A DNA stretch of 64,000 bases from NCBI RefSeq assembly GCF_030247195.1, contig NC_080671.1:410465335-410529334 (forward strand), in the 5' to 3' direction. Below, piece after piece: positions 45,455 through 57,937 of the stretch; the first letter of the stretch is position 1, and each line of letters starts with the position of its first letter. The notes below the pieces were generated by a model. The model searched no databases. It had not been told where the DNA came from and saw only the letters and a list, made by a program, of their open reading frames with translations. This DNA comes from Topomyia yanbarensis (taxonomy: Eukaryota; Arthropoda; Insecta; Diptera; Culicidae). A program made the translations under genes and the position numbers.

Positions 45455-45746
45455 CTTTAGTGAAAAAGATCTCATTGGCTGTGGAAAATGTATAGTCTTC
45501 CATTTCGATGGATTGTGTAAAATTTTATAGGAATCGAAGATGCTCGGTCACGATATTGATGATTATTGGATGGAGGAAGCATCAGTTACAACTACGACTA
45601 GATGTCGTAGGACGCCAGCTTCAAGTCTCACTAATAGCATAATTTCTCGGAAAAAGTGCTATTATTGTTAAGGTGAGGTTCTCATTCAAATGATCAAAAA
45701 GTAAGCAAAATTTTGAAGTTTTTTGTGGACCAATGAAAAAGTTTGT

Positions 45747-46285
45747 TTTAATCCACCTTGTGGTACAATTGTGCCTTTCTCATTTCTTCAAACTATGACT
45801 CCATGACTGGTTATGTTCAATATATTCTTAGTACACTTTGCACCTATACACAATGGCTCGCCAGCCGCGAACTTGACGAACTACGTGTAGACACTGAAAT
45901 ACTTGAAACACAAAAAGTCTACTTAAATAGCTTAATCAGCATTACTTCAATGTTATGTGTGTGAGGAGGATGAAAAATCCACTAACGACCGACTCCTTAG
46001 CTTAATTTGGTATGCCTTGTGATGTAGTTGTGGCATAAAGATGATGGGGGAGCGATGGATGGGATGGTGGTCTGAGGGGAGATGTAAAGAGTGGTGATCC
46101 AAGGGTGTTTATAGGTGGGGGTGTGAATACGGGAGGGGAGAAGTACAACCCCTCTCCATACACCCTTAATTAGGCCTCTGTTAAAATCCAGAAATCCATT
46201 AGCCATTCTAAAAAAATTGGCTTGGGATTCGGTTGACGATTTTCAAAGTGATTGCATAACCTTTCTATATGAGAAAGGCTAAAAT
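45747..46285 (+). mobile_element. MITE of the 'AATCCACCTAGTGG' family, copy 1
   Basis: Begins TTTTAATCCACCTTGTGG, then GCCTTTCTCAT. It ends near TTTCTATATGAGAAAGGC, the inverted form of the latter. The same layout is seen at 51907-52270 and, reversed, at 62025-62424. Copy 1 has a purine-rich interior (46020-46160). Non-coding. Confidence 0.65.
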
Positions 46286-46420
46286 GTGCCAAATTCGTCA
46301 AATTTTATTTTAGATTACATCAAATCTTGACGTTCCATGAATTTTAAAAACATTTGGCATCAAAAATAAAAATTCGATTTGTAATTATATGTAATTATGA
46401 TGTCTGAACTTGGAAAAATG
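46286..46420 (-). repeat. Fragment of the 'GATGCCAAAT' dispersed repeat
   Basis: Reverse complement of about 61890-61975 (AATTTGTATTTTTGATGCCA, then ATGAAACGTCGAGATTTGAT). It lies next to the MITE just as in the 61-62 kb copy. Confidence 0.55.
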
Positions 46421-46531
46421 GGCAATTTTAGCAATTAAAATAAATTAAAAAATTACCCAAATGAAGCAAATGTAGAATATTATTGAACTACTTGAAATTA
46501 GTAAAAAAAAAAGCAAAATCAATAAAATCTT

Positions 46532-48113
46532 AATAGGACAAACTATAGCAAGAACCAGAATAAAACTTCAAGCTGCCGTCAACGCCACCAATAAATGGGC
46601 GGAATCGGTAGGATTCAAGATTTCAGCCACCAAATGTAGCATAACACATTGTTGCAACACCACGCACAACGCGCAGACTCGTCCGGTGAAAATGTCCGGT
46701 ATCACCATCCCCTACAGAAAGGAACCTAGAATACTCGGAATCGTAATGGACAGAAAGATGTCCTTTTTGCCCCACTTCCAACATATTAAAAATGAATGCA
46801 AAAGTCGAAAACGGTTGGTGAGGGTAATCAGTAGCAGACACCCAAAGACTAACAGAAGAACGGTACTAAACGTTAGTAATGCTCTAATCAATAGCAAAAT
46901 TTTTTATGGACTGGAACTTACATGCAGAAGGTGGGAGAACTTAGTGAGCATTCTGGCACCCCTTTACCACGGAACGATTAGGATTGCGGGCAATCTCCTA
47001 CCAAGCACACCAGCACAGGCGGCCTGCATCGAGGCCGGGATCTTGCCATGTAAATGGGCGGTGGCGATAGCCATTATGAAAAGAGCACTTAGTTTCTTAG
47101 AAAAGACCACCGGAGGAGATTGTTTACTATTGCAGACAGCTAGAAACGTCCACAACATGTTTACTGGAATAGCTCTGCCAGAAATTGCAGTTCTACCTCG
47201 AGTACAGCATCGTGCCTGGTACAGGCATGGGCCTAACTTGGATACATCCCTGGCACGTATCGTAAGAGCAGGATCATCCCCCCTCGTAGCACAGGTAGAA
47301 TTTAACAAACTAATGAGCCAAAAATATACTAATCACCGCAAAATATTCACGGACGGCTCTAAACTGGACAATAGAGTGGGTATTGGAGTGAGTGGGATTG
47401 GAGATGGAATTTCCCTCCGCCTCCCTTCCACCTGCTCAGTTTTTTCAGCGGAAGCGGCCGCAATTATCGTCGCAATTAATAAAAAGCTTGATGATATCCC
47501 TACAGTAATTCTGACTGATTCACTTTCCGTTATCACGGCTTTAGAATCCGAGGAAACACATCACCCTTTCGTACAGAAAATCGAAGAAATCTGTGACCCC
47601 CTAATAACGATATGTTGGGTACCGGGCCATTGTGGGATCCGTGGAAATCATCAGGCGGATTACCTTGCATTGTGCGGACGGAGATCAAGGAAAATGGCTA
47701 CTAAAACAGTGCCAACGGCGGACATCAATCAGGCATTCAGAAAAAAAGTAGAGGATCACTTCGTGCTGCACTGGAGAGGGACGAGAGGGCATACACAAAA
47801 GATAAAAGGAGACATAGATAAATGGAAAGATAGGGAAAAGAAAATTGAACAAAAAGTACTGTCCAGACTTCGCGTAGGACATACCCGTGTAACACATGCC
47901 CACACAATCTCTCGGGTGGATCCTCCAAAGTGCTTAACCTGCAATACGAGAATGACGGTTGAGCATATACTGATTAACTGTAGGGAATTAGATGAATTAA
48001 GAAGGAAATATGACCTAGCATATTCAATTAGAGACATTTTGGGGAATGACCCAGCTACTGAACAAAAGCTGATAGGTTTCCTGAAAGAAGCCAATCTATT
48101 CACAATGATATAA
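46532..48113 (+). CDS. LINE ORF2 C-terminal part: RT thumb, RNase H and zinc motif
   Basis: Open from the 5' junction to a TAA, reading TIARTRIKLQAAVNATNKWA and then VGFKISATKC before the region that begins at the GTG at 46686. There is no initiator of its own, so it is a fragment. Numbered from 46686: residues 1-80 are the end of the RT (RILGIVMDRKMSFLPH), after the missing YADD block. 218-330 is RNase H with D223 (FTDGSK), E256 (SAEAAA), D278 (LTDSLS), H315 (VPGHCGI) and D325 (NHQAD). About 410-435 is CLTCNTRMTVEHILINC, a C-X2-C-X7-H-X4-C motif found at the C-terminus of I-clade ORF2 proteins. All catalytic residues are kept, so the copy is young. Confidence 0.9.
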
Positions 48114-48343
48114 TCATGGACCCACCGCTGCACGCCGAGTGGAAATTGGAGAACACGTCTATGGCCAGCAAGTATAGAAGATAGAGTGAAACTATACAAT
48201 AATGAAGCTGGGGAGAATGATATAGCTACATTTAAAAAAATGAAATAGTGAAAACTGAAATGTATATTTTCTTATATTAATAATAGTGAATGACCTTCAA
48301 GGTTAAAACTAATAAATAAAAATAAAAAAAAAAAAAAAAAAAA
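46532..48343 (+). mobile_element. 5'-truncated I-clade LINE with poly(A) and 11-bp target duplication
   Basis: Direct repeats AATAAAATCTT at 46521-46531 and 48344-48354 bound a segment that starts inside the RT coding region and ends in a 3' UTR and A-rich tail. This is the typical outcome of incomplete target-primed reverse transcription. The 3' end, GAATGACCTTCAAGGTTAAA, is shared with the SINE at 41757-41925. Confidence 0.92.
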
Positions 48344-48367
48344 AATAAAATCTTTGCAATCACTAAA

Positions 48368-48535
48368 ATAAATGATATGATTAAAGTGAATATTATGAAC
48401 AAAATGAATTGAATGAATATACTGAATAAAATGAACAAAACGATCTAAATGAATAAAAGGAATAAAATTAATAAATTGAAAAGGATAAACAAAACAAATA
48501 AAATGAACAAAATGGACAAAATGAACAAAATCAAG
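48368..48535. repeat. Degenerate (AATGAACAAA)n-type simple repeat
   Basis: Irregular tandem AAATGAA/AAATGAACA units immediately downstream of the LINE insertion. Confidence 0.7.
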
Positions 48536-48689
48536 AATTTTTTTTCAAGAGTTGTCGTACTGGATGTGTAGAGCTAGGTTCTCGGAAGAGCTCGCTGTCA
48601 GAATCACACACTACAATTGCAAACGTCCCCTACTAAAACACTGCTCAAGGCCAGTTGCAGCGGGCTGAATGTGATATTCAGATATATCA

Positions 48690-49085
48690 CGATCTTGTGC
48701 ATCGTCGCGAAGGGCTCGAGCATTTGTTGTACGTTATCGTGTGCAATTGCGTGTGATTTTGTATGTCGCGTGTGCCAACGTGTATGTAACTTCGCGTGTA
48801 TGTATTCTATTTTATTTTAACCGTGTGCCTTTCCCATATTTGCGTGTGTTCTTGGAGGATCGCGGTCGGACCGTGAATCAAATACGTATATTTTGATGTA
48901 CGCTCAGTTGCAAGAAGACAGCGAGATATTCCGTATCACTAGAGTCCCCGGTCATGTCGCTATGGAACGTGTTGTCTAGGGAATGTGAGCTTTATTTATT
49001 GATTGGTTTTACTGGATGTAAGGACCTATGTGACTAGGACAGAGGGTAATGGTTTCCAGACGTGACCGATTCATGATCGCTGCGC
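48690..49085 (+). repeat. Unclassified GC-balanced repeat, copy 1
   Basis: Ordered blocks shared with 51060-51415 include GCGAAGGGCTCGAGC, TGTGTAACTTCGC (diverged), GTCATGTCGCTATGGAACG, TTGTCTAG and ACGTGACCGATTCATG. Identity is moderate over about 370-400 bases. No protein motif is seen, and ends and target duplication are not found. Confidence 0.6.
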
Positions 49086-49436
49086 AAACGGATTTTTGTA
49101 GGTTCGCATTTGAGATAGCTTTTGAAACTTCGTAAGTGCTAAAACGTTCATCTTATTACCGGGGCGTTATCAAGTTTGCGCGATCGCGATCCACCAACAC
49201 TACCATTAAACTGTGGAACAATGTCATCAAATGCGGTCCACAGCAAAAATCAATCCACGTCGACCTGCCAGCCGGCAACGACAGCGCACACAAGCAAGTA
49301 GTTGAGCGTTAGTATGGTCAGGCGCACAGTATGAAAAAATCCAAAACATGAAAAAGGCACATACGCCCTCTCGGTCTCCTCGATGTACCATTATCGAGGC
49401 GTAATTCAATAACCATCTTAAAGCACTATTTACACC
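49086..49436. other. Unassigned DNA
   Basis: No gene recognised between the GC-balanced repeat and the palindrome. Confidence 0.4.
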
Positions 49437-49437
49437 T

Positions 49438-49618
49438 TTCCGATCCGTTTCAGTGCCGGTTCAGCTCCATGCACGGACGCCAATATTCTTTCATACAATT
49501 CAAATACGAGCATTCACACGGTGCCGTGACGGACAAATGTGAATGCTCGCATTTGATTTGTATAAAATAATATTGGTTTCCGTGCACGGAACTGAATCGT
49601 CACTGAATCGGATCGGAA
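49438..49618. repeat. 181-bp imperfect palindrome (foldback MITE-like)
   Basis: TTCCGATCCGTTTCAGTG at the left pairs with CACTGAATCGGATCGGAA at the right. The match continues through GTGCACGG/CCAATATT/ATACAA/GAGCATTCACA to the centre near 49530. Little or no spacer. No target duplication was fixed. Confidence 0.75.
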
Positions 49619-49619
49619 G

Positions 49620-51040
49620 AATGAAAATTTGGCTTAAAGTAATTGTCTGTCAGAGGTTTTGTAGCAATGATGCACGCAATATGCTTAATGATGTTTGCAA
49701 TACCGTCATACCCCTCAACCTAGGAGAGGGGACTAATTACTTAATGACGGTGACTTTGTGCTTGTCCGGACATGCCGCAGACTCAGGTGATTCGCATTCA
49801 ATACCAAAATATTCTGACCCCTGCATTGCAGAAGACAAAGGGTTAAGTCGCCGGGAAAGTCCAAGCTTGCTCATATGGCCCTATTTCACGCTTTTCTAAA
49901 CTGTCTACCAAGGATATAATGCACCTCAGAGCAAAAAAAGAGAAGAATAAAAAACGCTCTTTGCACTTTTCATGCGAACCACCGCTCTTCTCTTTCACAT
50001 TAAACTTCTTTACTCCGATGTGTGCTGCTCCCATACGTGCATTCCACTCCTTGGCTGCACTTCTCAAAGAGTAGAAATAAAGAGGCTCTTTAGTGTGAAT
50101 CTTGGCCCCTCGCGCACGGAGGTAGAGAAGGCAACCAAAAAACGTGTTGAAAACGTTCTTCCTGTCAAACTTTATCTGAATTGTAGTTTGATTCGCCTTC
50201 CTACCTACTTGCCAGTGAGGGGAGGCTCAAAAAAGTGGCTCTTCAAGGTGACTCTTTAAACGAAATTGTGCAGCTCTTGGTGCACAGATCATTCTCTTTT
50301 TCGTTTTAAAGTTTCTCTTTGTGCGATCGTTCTGCACATCGCAGTGTTTTTGTATGGCTCTATTTTTCATCGGTCTTAATATTGAAAAAAATATTTCACA
50401 CCTTTCAGTCCCTTGCTAATTAAATTTCATTACAATGTAAAAAAAATTCTGGAAGACAGCGAAACTCTATCTCGTACCATTGAAAAGATGATGTTCTGGA
50501 TATAAAAAAAATAGAACCACCCTACACACTCTTTAAAATAGTAGAAAAGTTTTGCAAAGTGCAATATTTTATCATGAAAACTAAACTATATTTTTATATT
50601 GTCCACCGTGAAAGTTATTTAAGCATATTACAAAGGGAGTTTTTCGGAATTTTTGAAGACGTATGTTTCCTTCTAGCACATAAAAACGCTAGCTTATATT
50701 ATTCAAAAGACATAAGTACTTACAATATCAAAAATAGATTTTTTGAATTCAATTTCATGAAATTTAAAAAAATATAACGAATATATTGCTCTAATATAAC
50801 TCTAATTATGATCTTAATTATAGTTGAAAAAGAATTTTCTTTTATTCACCAAAATGAGCAATATTGTAATTCCAAAGAATCCCATTTTTGACGAAATAAG
50901 GCTCAAAACTTTTTTGCGAAAATAGTTAACAATGTGATGCCATGAAACAAATTATTCGTTTTAAAACAATCTTAAAGTTGTCTGAATTAAATTTATTGTC
51001 ATTAATTTGTATTGTAAAATGAAAAGTGTGACCGAGTCCA
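49620..51040. other. Unassigned DNA
   Basis: GC-balanced to about 50350, then AT-rich. The ORFs at 49543, 49972 and 50559 have no recognisable motif. Confidence 0.35.
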
Positions 51041-51059
51041 TGGGTGCATATCTGTCTGT

Positions 51060-51415
51060 TGGTGTGGATAGTGTGATTGCGAAGGGCGCGAGCGTTTGCA
51101 TGTCAACATGTTTGTCGCTTGCGTTATCGTGTGTGTAACTTCGCTTGCATAAACTCCATGTTATATCCGAGTAGCCACCCGCATACTCGCATGTATTTTT
51201 GAATGATTGTGCGCGGAACGTGAGTCCGATGCTTAATTTTTAGTGCTACATGCTAGGAGAGTCAGTTTTCCCATATCATCAGAGTTCTCGGTCACGTCTC
51301 CGTGGAACGCCTTGTCTAGTGAGTATGACCGTCATTGTTTGATTGGTGACTGAAGGTATGAGTCTAGGCTTCTATAACCGAGGGTAGACCTCTGGACGTG
51401 ACCGATTCATGGTCG
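51060..51415 (+). repeat. Unclassified GC-balanced repeat, copy 2
   Basis: Partner of 48690-49085, same direction, ending ACGTGACCGATTCATGGTCG. The ORF after it (51409-51600) has no known motif. Confidence 0.6.
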
Positions 51416-51906
51416 CGCGAGCAGTGTGTTTGCTTGAATATGTGTACATGATTGAAACTGCATGTTCACGTTTGTGGCCAGGTTTGTGTTATCGTGAAAG
51501 AAACGAGCGTTTGTACGTTTGGAATGGGAAAGCTTGTGAGTGTAGATGGGCGAATATGCAATTAATTGTGTTAGTGAGTGTTAGTATGAATTTAATTTAG
51601 GATATAGTAACAAAAAGTTTATAACATAAAGAAATAACTAGATTAACTAGAAGTGTATAAATTGACCGATATTATTTTTGGTATACATGTTGGTGGAACA
51701 GCAAACTAATAGAACTACAACAAAAACAGGATTTCATCATGCTATGCTGACCGGGAATGGATGAACACTAGATTTACTAACTATTCTATCATATGCGTTA
51801 GTTCTACATCCATTCCCTGAAGCAGCTGTCACAAATTCTCAGACGAACACACATGGAGAGACAAACGACTAGCACCTAACCATTGTACACTAGTACCAAA
51901 AGCCTC

Positions 51907-52270
51907 TTTTAATCCACCTAGTGGTGCAATTGCGCCTTTCTCATTTGTCTAAACTACGATTCCATAGCTGGTTATGTTCAGTACAATGGTGGTAATGTAT
52001 ATTACATATTCGGTACGATTTGCACATAGTACATACAATGGATCGACAGCCACGATTTTGAGATACTATGTGTCGACACTGAAACATCGCTTGAAACCAG
52101 CGGCGGATCAAGGAGGAAGATCCGTTAAGAAATTTTAAACTAGTTATAATTTTAAAGTAGCAACCCCTTACTGCATACTCCTACCGAAGCCAATACAAGC
52201 CAAAAAAATGCCGGGATCAGGTTGCGGATTTTTAGAGAGATTGCATAACATTTCTATATGAGAAAGGCAA
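51907..52270 (+). mobile_element. MITE of the 'AATCCACCTAGTGG' family, copy 2
   Basis: Starts TTTTAATCCACCTAGTGG, has GCCTTTCTCAT and ends TATATGAGAAAGGC. The shorter interior matches 62040-62400 reversed, including GTGTCGACACTGAAACATCG and AGCGGCGGATCAAGGA. Confidence 0.8.
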
Positions 52271-52327
52271 AACTGCTTTTTTCGTTTTCTAAGATGGCCG
52301 CTTTTCCATGCTTTCTCAGTTGAACCT

Positions 52328-53025
52328 TAAGGGGTTATATACAAAGATGTGGCGAAAAAGTCAGCTAAGTTCGTGATTTTTTTAAAGTGTTTTATGCAAA
52401 TTTTATTTGAAAAGGCCAAAGACTGTTCGTTGGTAGTACTATCGAAGATAGAAAAAAAACAAGTTTAATTGAAAAAAATATTCAAGACTGTCGGAGTTAT
52501 GGCCCATCCTCCGAAGCATGTCTTTTTGGCAGAGGATTGCGGCGTACGCTGTCCCAGCCGAACCGCTCAACTGAAATCCACAAACTAAAAAGATAATTGA
52601 AGAAAAATGTATTGTTGTGTACTTGAACGGGTTTCCCAATAAAAAATTCTTGCAAAAAAAAAATATGTTGACCAAAAAATTGAGCTTTGTGGTGTTCAAA
52701 CTTTTAAACAAAAATTCACTGCGAAGAATCGAAATTTTTTTGATGGAAAAGGAACCGTTCAAGTACATGAGAATGTAAATATAAACAATAAAAAAAATTT
52801 AAATCGGATGAATAGTTTTGGGGATATCACGTTCACCGCAACGGTGCGTGCGTTTAAAGTTTTGTGTCCACTTCATTCGTAGAAGAACCAACGCGTTACA
52901 AACGGCTGTAATTTAAAAGCTAGTGAATGAAATTTCGTACAGATATTTTCAAAATTATGTACTTTCAGAATATTTAATAAAAAAATCGATTTTTTGAGTT
53001 CTAACTTTGTATACCATAAGCTGTT
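52328..53025. mobile_element. MITE of the 'TTAAGGGGTTATATACA' family
   Basis: Starts TTAAGGGGTTATATACAAAG. The right part (52850-53025, ending CTAACTTTGTATACCATAA) is colinear with 15765-15948, whose end TATATAACCCCTTAA is the inverted form of the left end. About 700 bp, non-coding. The frame at 52439-52768 is low complexity. Confidence 0.6.
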
Positions 53026-56000
53026 TCATAAGTTGTTTCACCTAACCCATCAAAATTTTCCGGATAACGAAAACGAAAATGTCGTTGTATTCAAACCGAA
53101 ATGGCAAGATCAGAGCGCAATTCCGAATGAACTCATGTTGAGTGTAAAGAAAAGATAGAGGAGGTGCTCTTAAGTCGATTTCAATTGGTTGATTCTTTAT
53201 TCCTATCTTTTCTCTCTGATTTAAAATTATGTCTCTCATTTTATTCCATGACAAGCAAAAAGAGAACGAAAAACTGTCACATATTGACATGAAATCGAAA
53301 CATTTATCCAAATTTATTGGCTTTTAGATTTAACCAGTCACAACATTTTAGTCGCTCTTAGTGATTAGTAATATCTGTTGGCTGTAATATCACGGCATTT
53401 TAAAACTTTAATGGACATTAAACCATAGAAAACGACACGTAGGGGTAAATCGATCGGCCCACCGACATTCTCGCCAAATAAACACTATTTGAAATACTGG
53501 GAAGTAGTTCCTACACGTGTCCTTTGGAGTGCATTCCTTTTCATCCAAATGTAACATGGAGCTGTAAGCAAGTGGTGTCCGATCTAGTAGCGGAACATTT
53601 ATTTTCTCATCGTCCATATATAGGAGGATCTTAATTATAGAATTGTCACACATACCTATGTGTTTTAAGTTGTTCGAAATGAATGGTTTCGTTTGGGCTA
53701 ATTTGTTGAGCGCTAGGAGCGTTAAATGCTAGAACTCGATAAGGGCGGTTTCCGAAAGTCTTCATGAAATGGTCCAAATTATGAATGCTCTGTGCTGCGT
53801 GAGTCATCAATAATTTTATAATCATCGTATTTGGCTGGAGCACCACTTCTTGCTTCTGCTATTCACTCATCTCGACAGATTACAACAGCAAGAATCATAG
53901 TAACAGTTTCTTTTGTTTGGTCAGACAAGGTACACAATATAAAAGTTACTATTTTTGTCGTTCGCTGCGCCCTGCATCGAACCGATGTCTTTGGTGGTTG
54001 GGAATAGCATTCCTCAACTTTTTCTGAATAATTTTTGTTAAAGGTCGCCTAAAACACGTTTTTTAAAATCACTTTTTGAAAAATTTCGTGGGAGGGCCTA
54101 GGGGGCTAAAGCCTCTGGCTACGTGTCTGGATATAACGCTAGCCAAATATATAATAAAACTGTTTGTTTTGTGTGTTTGAACTAAAACTTTGATATAACT
54201 AAACATATCAAAGAATAAGCATGTAGTATAATACAATAATACGGCTAGGGACTATATATGCCAAACTTCCGGCATTCGGTTACAGGTCAATTCCATGTAC
54301 CATGCTGGTGCCATTTCAAATTTTTTAACCGGATTATTTCCCTAGGGCGGTAAGACTCCACTGCAACGTTCTTAGAACCAGGGTCAGAATAGTGAAATAG
54401 TAGAAAATATAAAAAATGCTCTTGTTTAGAGCAGCCAGCAAAGCTCTCATTCCAACGGAACCTCGAATGAATTATTACCAACAAACATCCGCCAGACACG
54501 GCCATAATGGAACAAATGACTATTCATATTCTTTCGGTGTAAAAAATCACTAGCTCGGAAAATGTGGGAAGCAAAATTCACGCTTGCTGCTTGCTGCACC
54601 TTGCTACTGTGGCTGGCAAGTGGACTGCTACTAGCCAACACACTACCCTGTTGGCTCTTATGACAGTGGCGTGGCTCACTTTCATCAAACTGTTGCTTTC
54701 TTTTCGCCCCCGAATCTCCCCCCACACATACATAGCTTGTGCCGCACAACAGAAGTATCATCAGAGATTTATGAAACTTCAGCTTGCCAGCTTTTTCGCT
54801 TCGTTATTTCATTTCCCTAACTGCATGGACGATGATGTTCACCTAGTTAGCAAAGGACTGCCGGAAGCTACTTGGATGCCCCAGTCCTGCAGTCTAGGTC
54901 GTCAGTAGGTATCAGAACACACGAGCAAGAAAGCGAACCACGGCGACCGAAAAATCCCCATCGAAAATTCATATTTCGTGCTTCCTTAACTCTCCTGTTG
55001 TAGTCCAGTGGGTGGGTTTGTGTGCTGTACTTTAATGAAACACCAGCACCTACGACCACCGTGTTATAAAACCACCTAACAAAGGAGCATAATTTTTCGC
55101 AGTTTTACTCCCACACCTGCCGCTTTAGCCGTAGGCTTTGTTGGGTACACCTATATGTGACGTGCTGGTTGGTTTCACTGGGCTAAGATTAATGAATCCA
55201 AAATGAAAGGAGCGTTTGATGTTGAATGAGTTCGGTGATGCGGAGGGTGATTAAAACCATTTATAATCACCTAAATGACGTGACGTATTAGACAGTAAAA
55301 GTCAACAGAAACACGTTGGTTGGTCTAATCATGTTAATAGTTGGTCCTTTCGATTCGAGACTCGGGAAATGAGTCGAAGGACGAAAAAGTATTTTTCATC
55401 GGTTCAGTTAACTTCTATTGGTAATTACTTTGATGATGCAGAATTCCATGACTGTCAAAAGTTATAAAAACTTTAAATCGACTTCAATGATGCGTAAAAA
55501 TGTATTCGAAACAGAGCATCAAAGTCGTTCCACTCGAATACATTATTATCCGACCATTCCGAGAAGGCGTTATTGCATTCCTTTAAAAACTGTTAACAAA
55601 CCTACGCCACACTGACTGACCGATTCCGACTCAGATTCCGCACAATAACGCGTACAAATTCATAGAATAACTTCATTTAGAAATGGTCGAATCAAAGCGT
55701 TACTTGAAGAACATCCATTCCACAAAGTGCGCCGTTTTGCCTTCCATGAAGTAATTTGCATATATTTTGCTACCCATCTACTAACTCAAAGGAATATCGC
55801 TGCGAATAGGAGCAAACCATTGCCCGCCTTCTCATTTGCCTAGCACCAGCACCCTGTACCAGTACCACCAGCAGCGCCACCAGTGTAAAGGGACCGCTGT
55901 CAGTTGAAGTTGTTCATTCAGCTCGCGCGCGTACCTTCGAGCGAGGCAAATGTAGGTAGAAGCAAGTCCTTTTATGTTCGGACGAAAAGTTTGGATACCA

Positions 56001-56480
56001 ATAGGAGCAAAATAATACCGGTCGTAACGACGCGAAACATTCCATTATACTTTTTTATTGAATTATAACAAGCGTGTTTTTACTGCACACATTCCGACAC
56101 CGTCATCCACGGCGCGTTCCGCTGCGGGGGTGGTTGCTCTAGAGTATAATACAATAAAATGTTGGGAAAATCGATTGTTCGAGCATAATTTGCACTGTTA
56201 TTTGCAGCTTCGCTTCACGGACTGGGTTTTGGTGTTGTTGAAAATGTGTAATTAATGATTTCGCGTACAGATTCACGCCTCCATTCGTGGAAAGGGACGT
56301 TTGCGCGATTATTTGTGGGTAGTTTGCTTTAATTAGAGGTAATTACGAAAGGGGGTGGTCTCATCATAACATTTTTGTACGAATTGATTCGTTTCATGAC
56401 CCAACTGTAAAGGCGTTGTCAATTTTCTTGCAGTTTGTTCGAACAAATTCCTGGTTCAATATAAAATTAAGCAAACATGC
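53026..56480. other. Unassigned, possibly single-copy DNA
   Basis: Patches of balanced composition (53420-53860, 54440-55030, 55550-56300) with short ORFs on both strands, none recognised. A run GGGAGGGCCTAGGGGGCTAA at about 54090 resembles GC-rich hAT ends but has no partner. Confidence 0.4.
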
Positions 56481-57229
56481 TATAGGGGGAATGGGTTGAG
56501 GAACCGATGCCCAGTTATTGCATAGTTGGCTTGTCTGTTGCCATGCACGCAGCCCTGTAGTGTGCGGTTGATCAGACTAGCCCCACCAAGGGCACCAACC
56601 TTGGAGGGGCGCTGAAATTTTGATGTGCTCTATAAAAGAAGTGGGCATAAGGCATAAAATAAGACAGAATACGTGTGCCATTGTACACACTAAATTTTAG
56701 TTCGACAGCCTAACTGTAAAAGAAGGTAAACATCAAAGGGGCACAAAACTGAGACTTCGCCAAAAGAGCCAGAAGAGCTGGAACAGGCTTGTCAGTCCCA
56801 TCTAGATTTATCTAAAATAAATGGTGTTATTCTCAAATCGAAAATGGATAGAAGCAGAGCCGTAGCATGGACTTTTCGTACCCTTCGTGATGACTCAGTT
56901 TTGCGCCCCTTTGCTATATTTGTTAATTTATTTTCAGTTTCGAGAATCTATGACTTTTATAAAAACAATTCAGAATCTAATTTTCGGAAAATCTTTCAAA
57001 AACGACGCAGAAAACCGAAACTTTTCAACCTATTTCAGACAAAGTATATTCCCTACTCGGAAATTTTTTTCCCAAAATCGTGAATAAAGTGCCATGAATT
57101 CTGGAGCACTCACGTTTTTACATTGCGAAAACAGGACCATGAACAAAAATCATGTGTTTTAAAATTATATTCAATTTCTCTTCAGTAACGCCCGCATAAC
57201 GCTATTATTAGTGAAAATATTTTTTTTAT
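56481..57229. other. Unassigned DNA with hAT-like end words
   Basis: CAGAGCCGTAGCATGGAC at about 56857 resembles a hAT terminus, and 56590-56620 has GGGCACCAACCTTGGAGGGG. No matching end or 8-bp duplication was found. Confidence 0.3.
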
Positions 57230-57690
57230 TTTGTGAACTTCATTCACGCCATGTTATTACCAAATCGATTTTCTGTACGTGAGCTAGTTCAAAACTTTAT
57301 GAATATTATTCATGAAACCAAAGGTTGACTTATGATGCTATTCATAAATTCATGAGCTAGATCATGACGTATAATAGTCACGACTTGCCATTCATGCTCT
57401 TGAAATAGTTCACAAAATCATTAAATATTACTCATGTATTCGTGAACTGGTTCATGATTCCTAATATCCGTGTTCGTGAAATAGTTCACAAAATCATGAA
57501 ATATATTTCATTTATTCGTGAACTGGTTCATGATACCTAGTATAATAGCCACGACATACCATTCCTGATCGTGAAATAGTTCACGAAATCAAAATATTAT
57601 TCATGTATTCGTGGTTCATGATTCCTAGTACAATAGTCACGTCTGACCATTAGTGGTCGTCAAATAGTTTAAATTCATGAAATACAGTGT
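57230..57690. repeat. Palindrome-rich TTCATGAA/GTTCACGAAA repeat
   Basis: Three to four degenerate units of about 90 bases built of CGTGAACTGGTTCATGATTC, CTAGTATAATAGTCACGA and GTGAAATAGTTCACAAAATC. Related to sequence at 1-60, 2900-3030, 3680-3790 and 58830-59590. Confidence 0.6.
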
Positions 57691-57937
57691 TTCTAAAATC
57701 ACTCCAATCCATGATTTCATCACTCATGGTTTTTTGGCTCCTGAGGAGTGAAAATCGCCAAGGAGTGAAAGCAGGTTACTAGATTATAACTGTAGCATAC
57801 AGTTTGAAAGCCCGAGCTCAATTTAGATTTTCAATTTTCAATTTATCAAGCACAAAAGCAAAACAGATCCTTGGTACAGTTCATGGCGGCAGCTTCTTTT
57901 CGATAGACCTCGAAGGTTATTGAGTGCCATTTTAGCT

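Noticed and set aside
54444..54910. Overlapping ORFs at 54447-54761 (minus) and 54564-54908 (plus) as host genes
   Set aside because: No motif, no intron or polyadenylation context, and both strands are equally open; unsupported.
56580..56900. hAT element between GGAGGGGCGC and CAGAGCCGTAGC words
   Set aside because: The two words are not inverted partners and have no flanking duplication.
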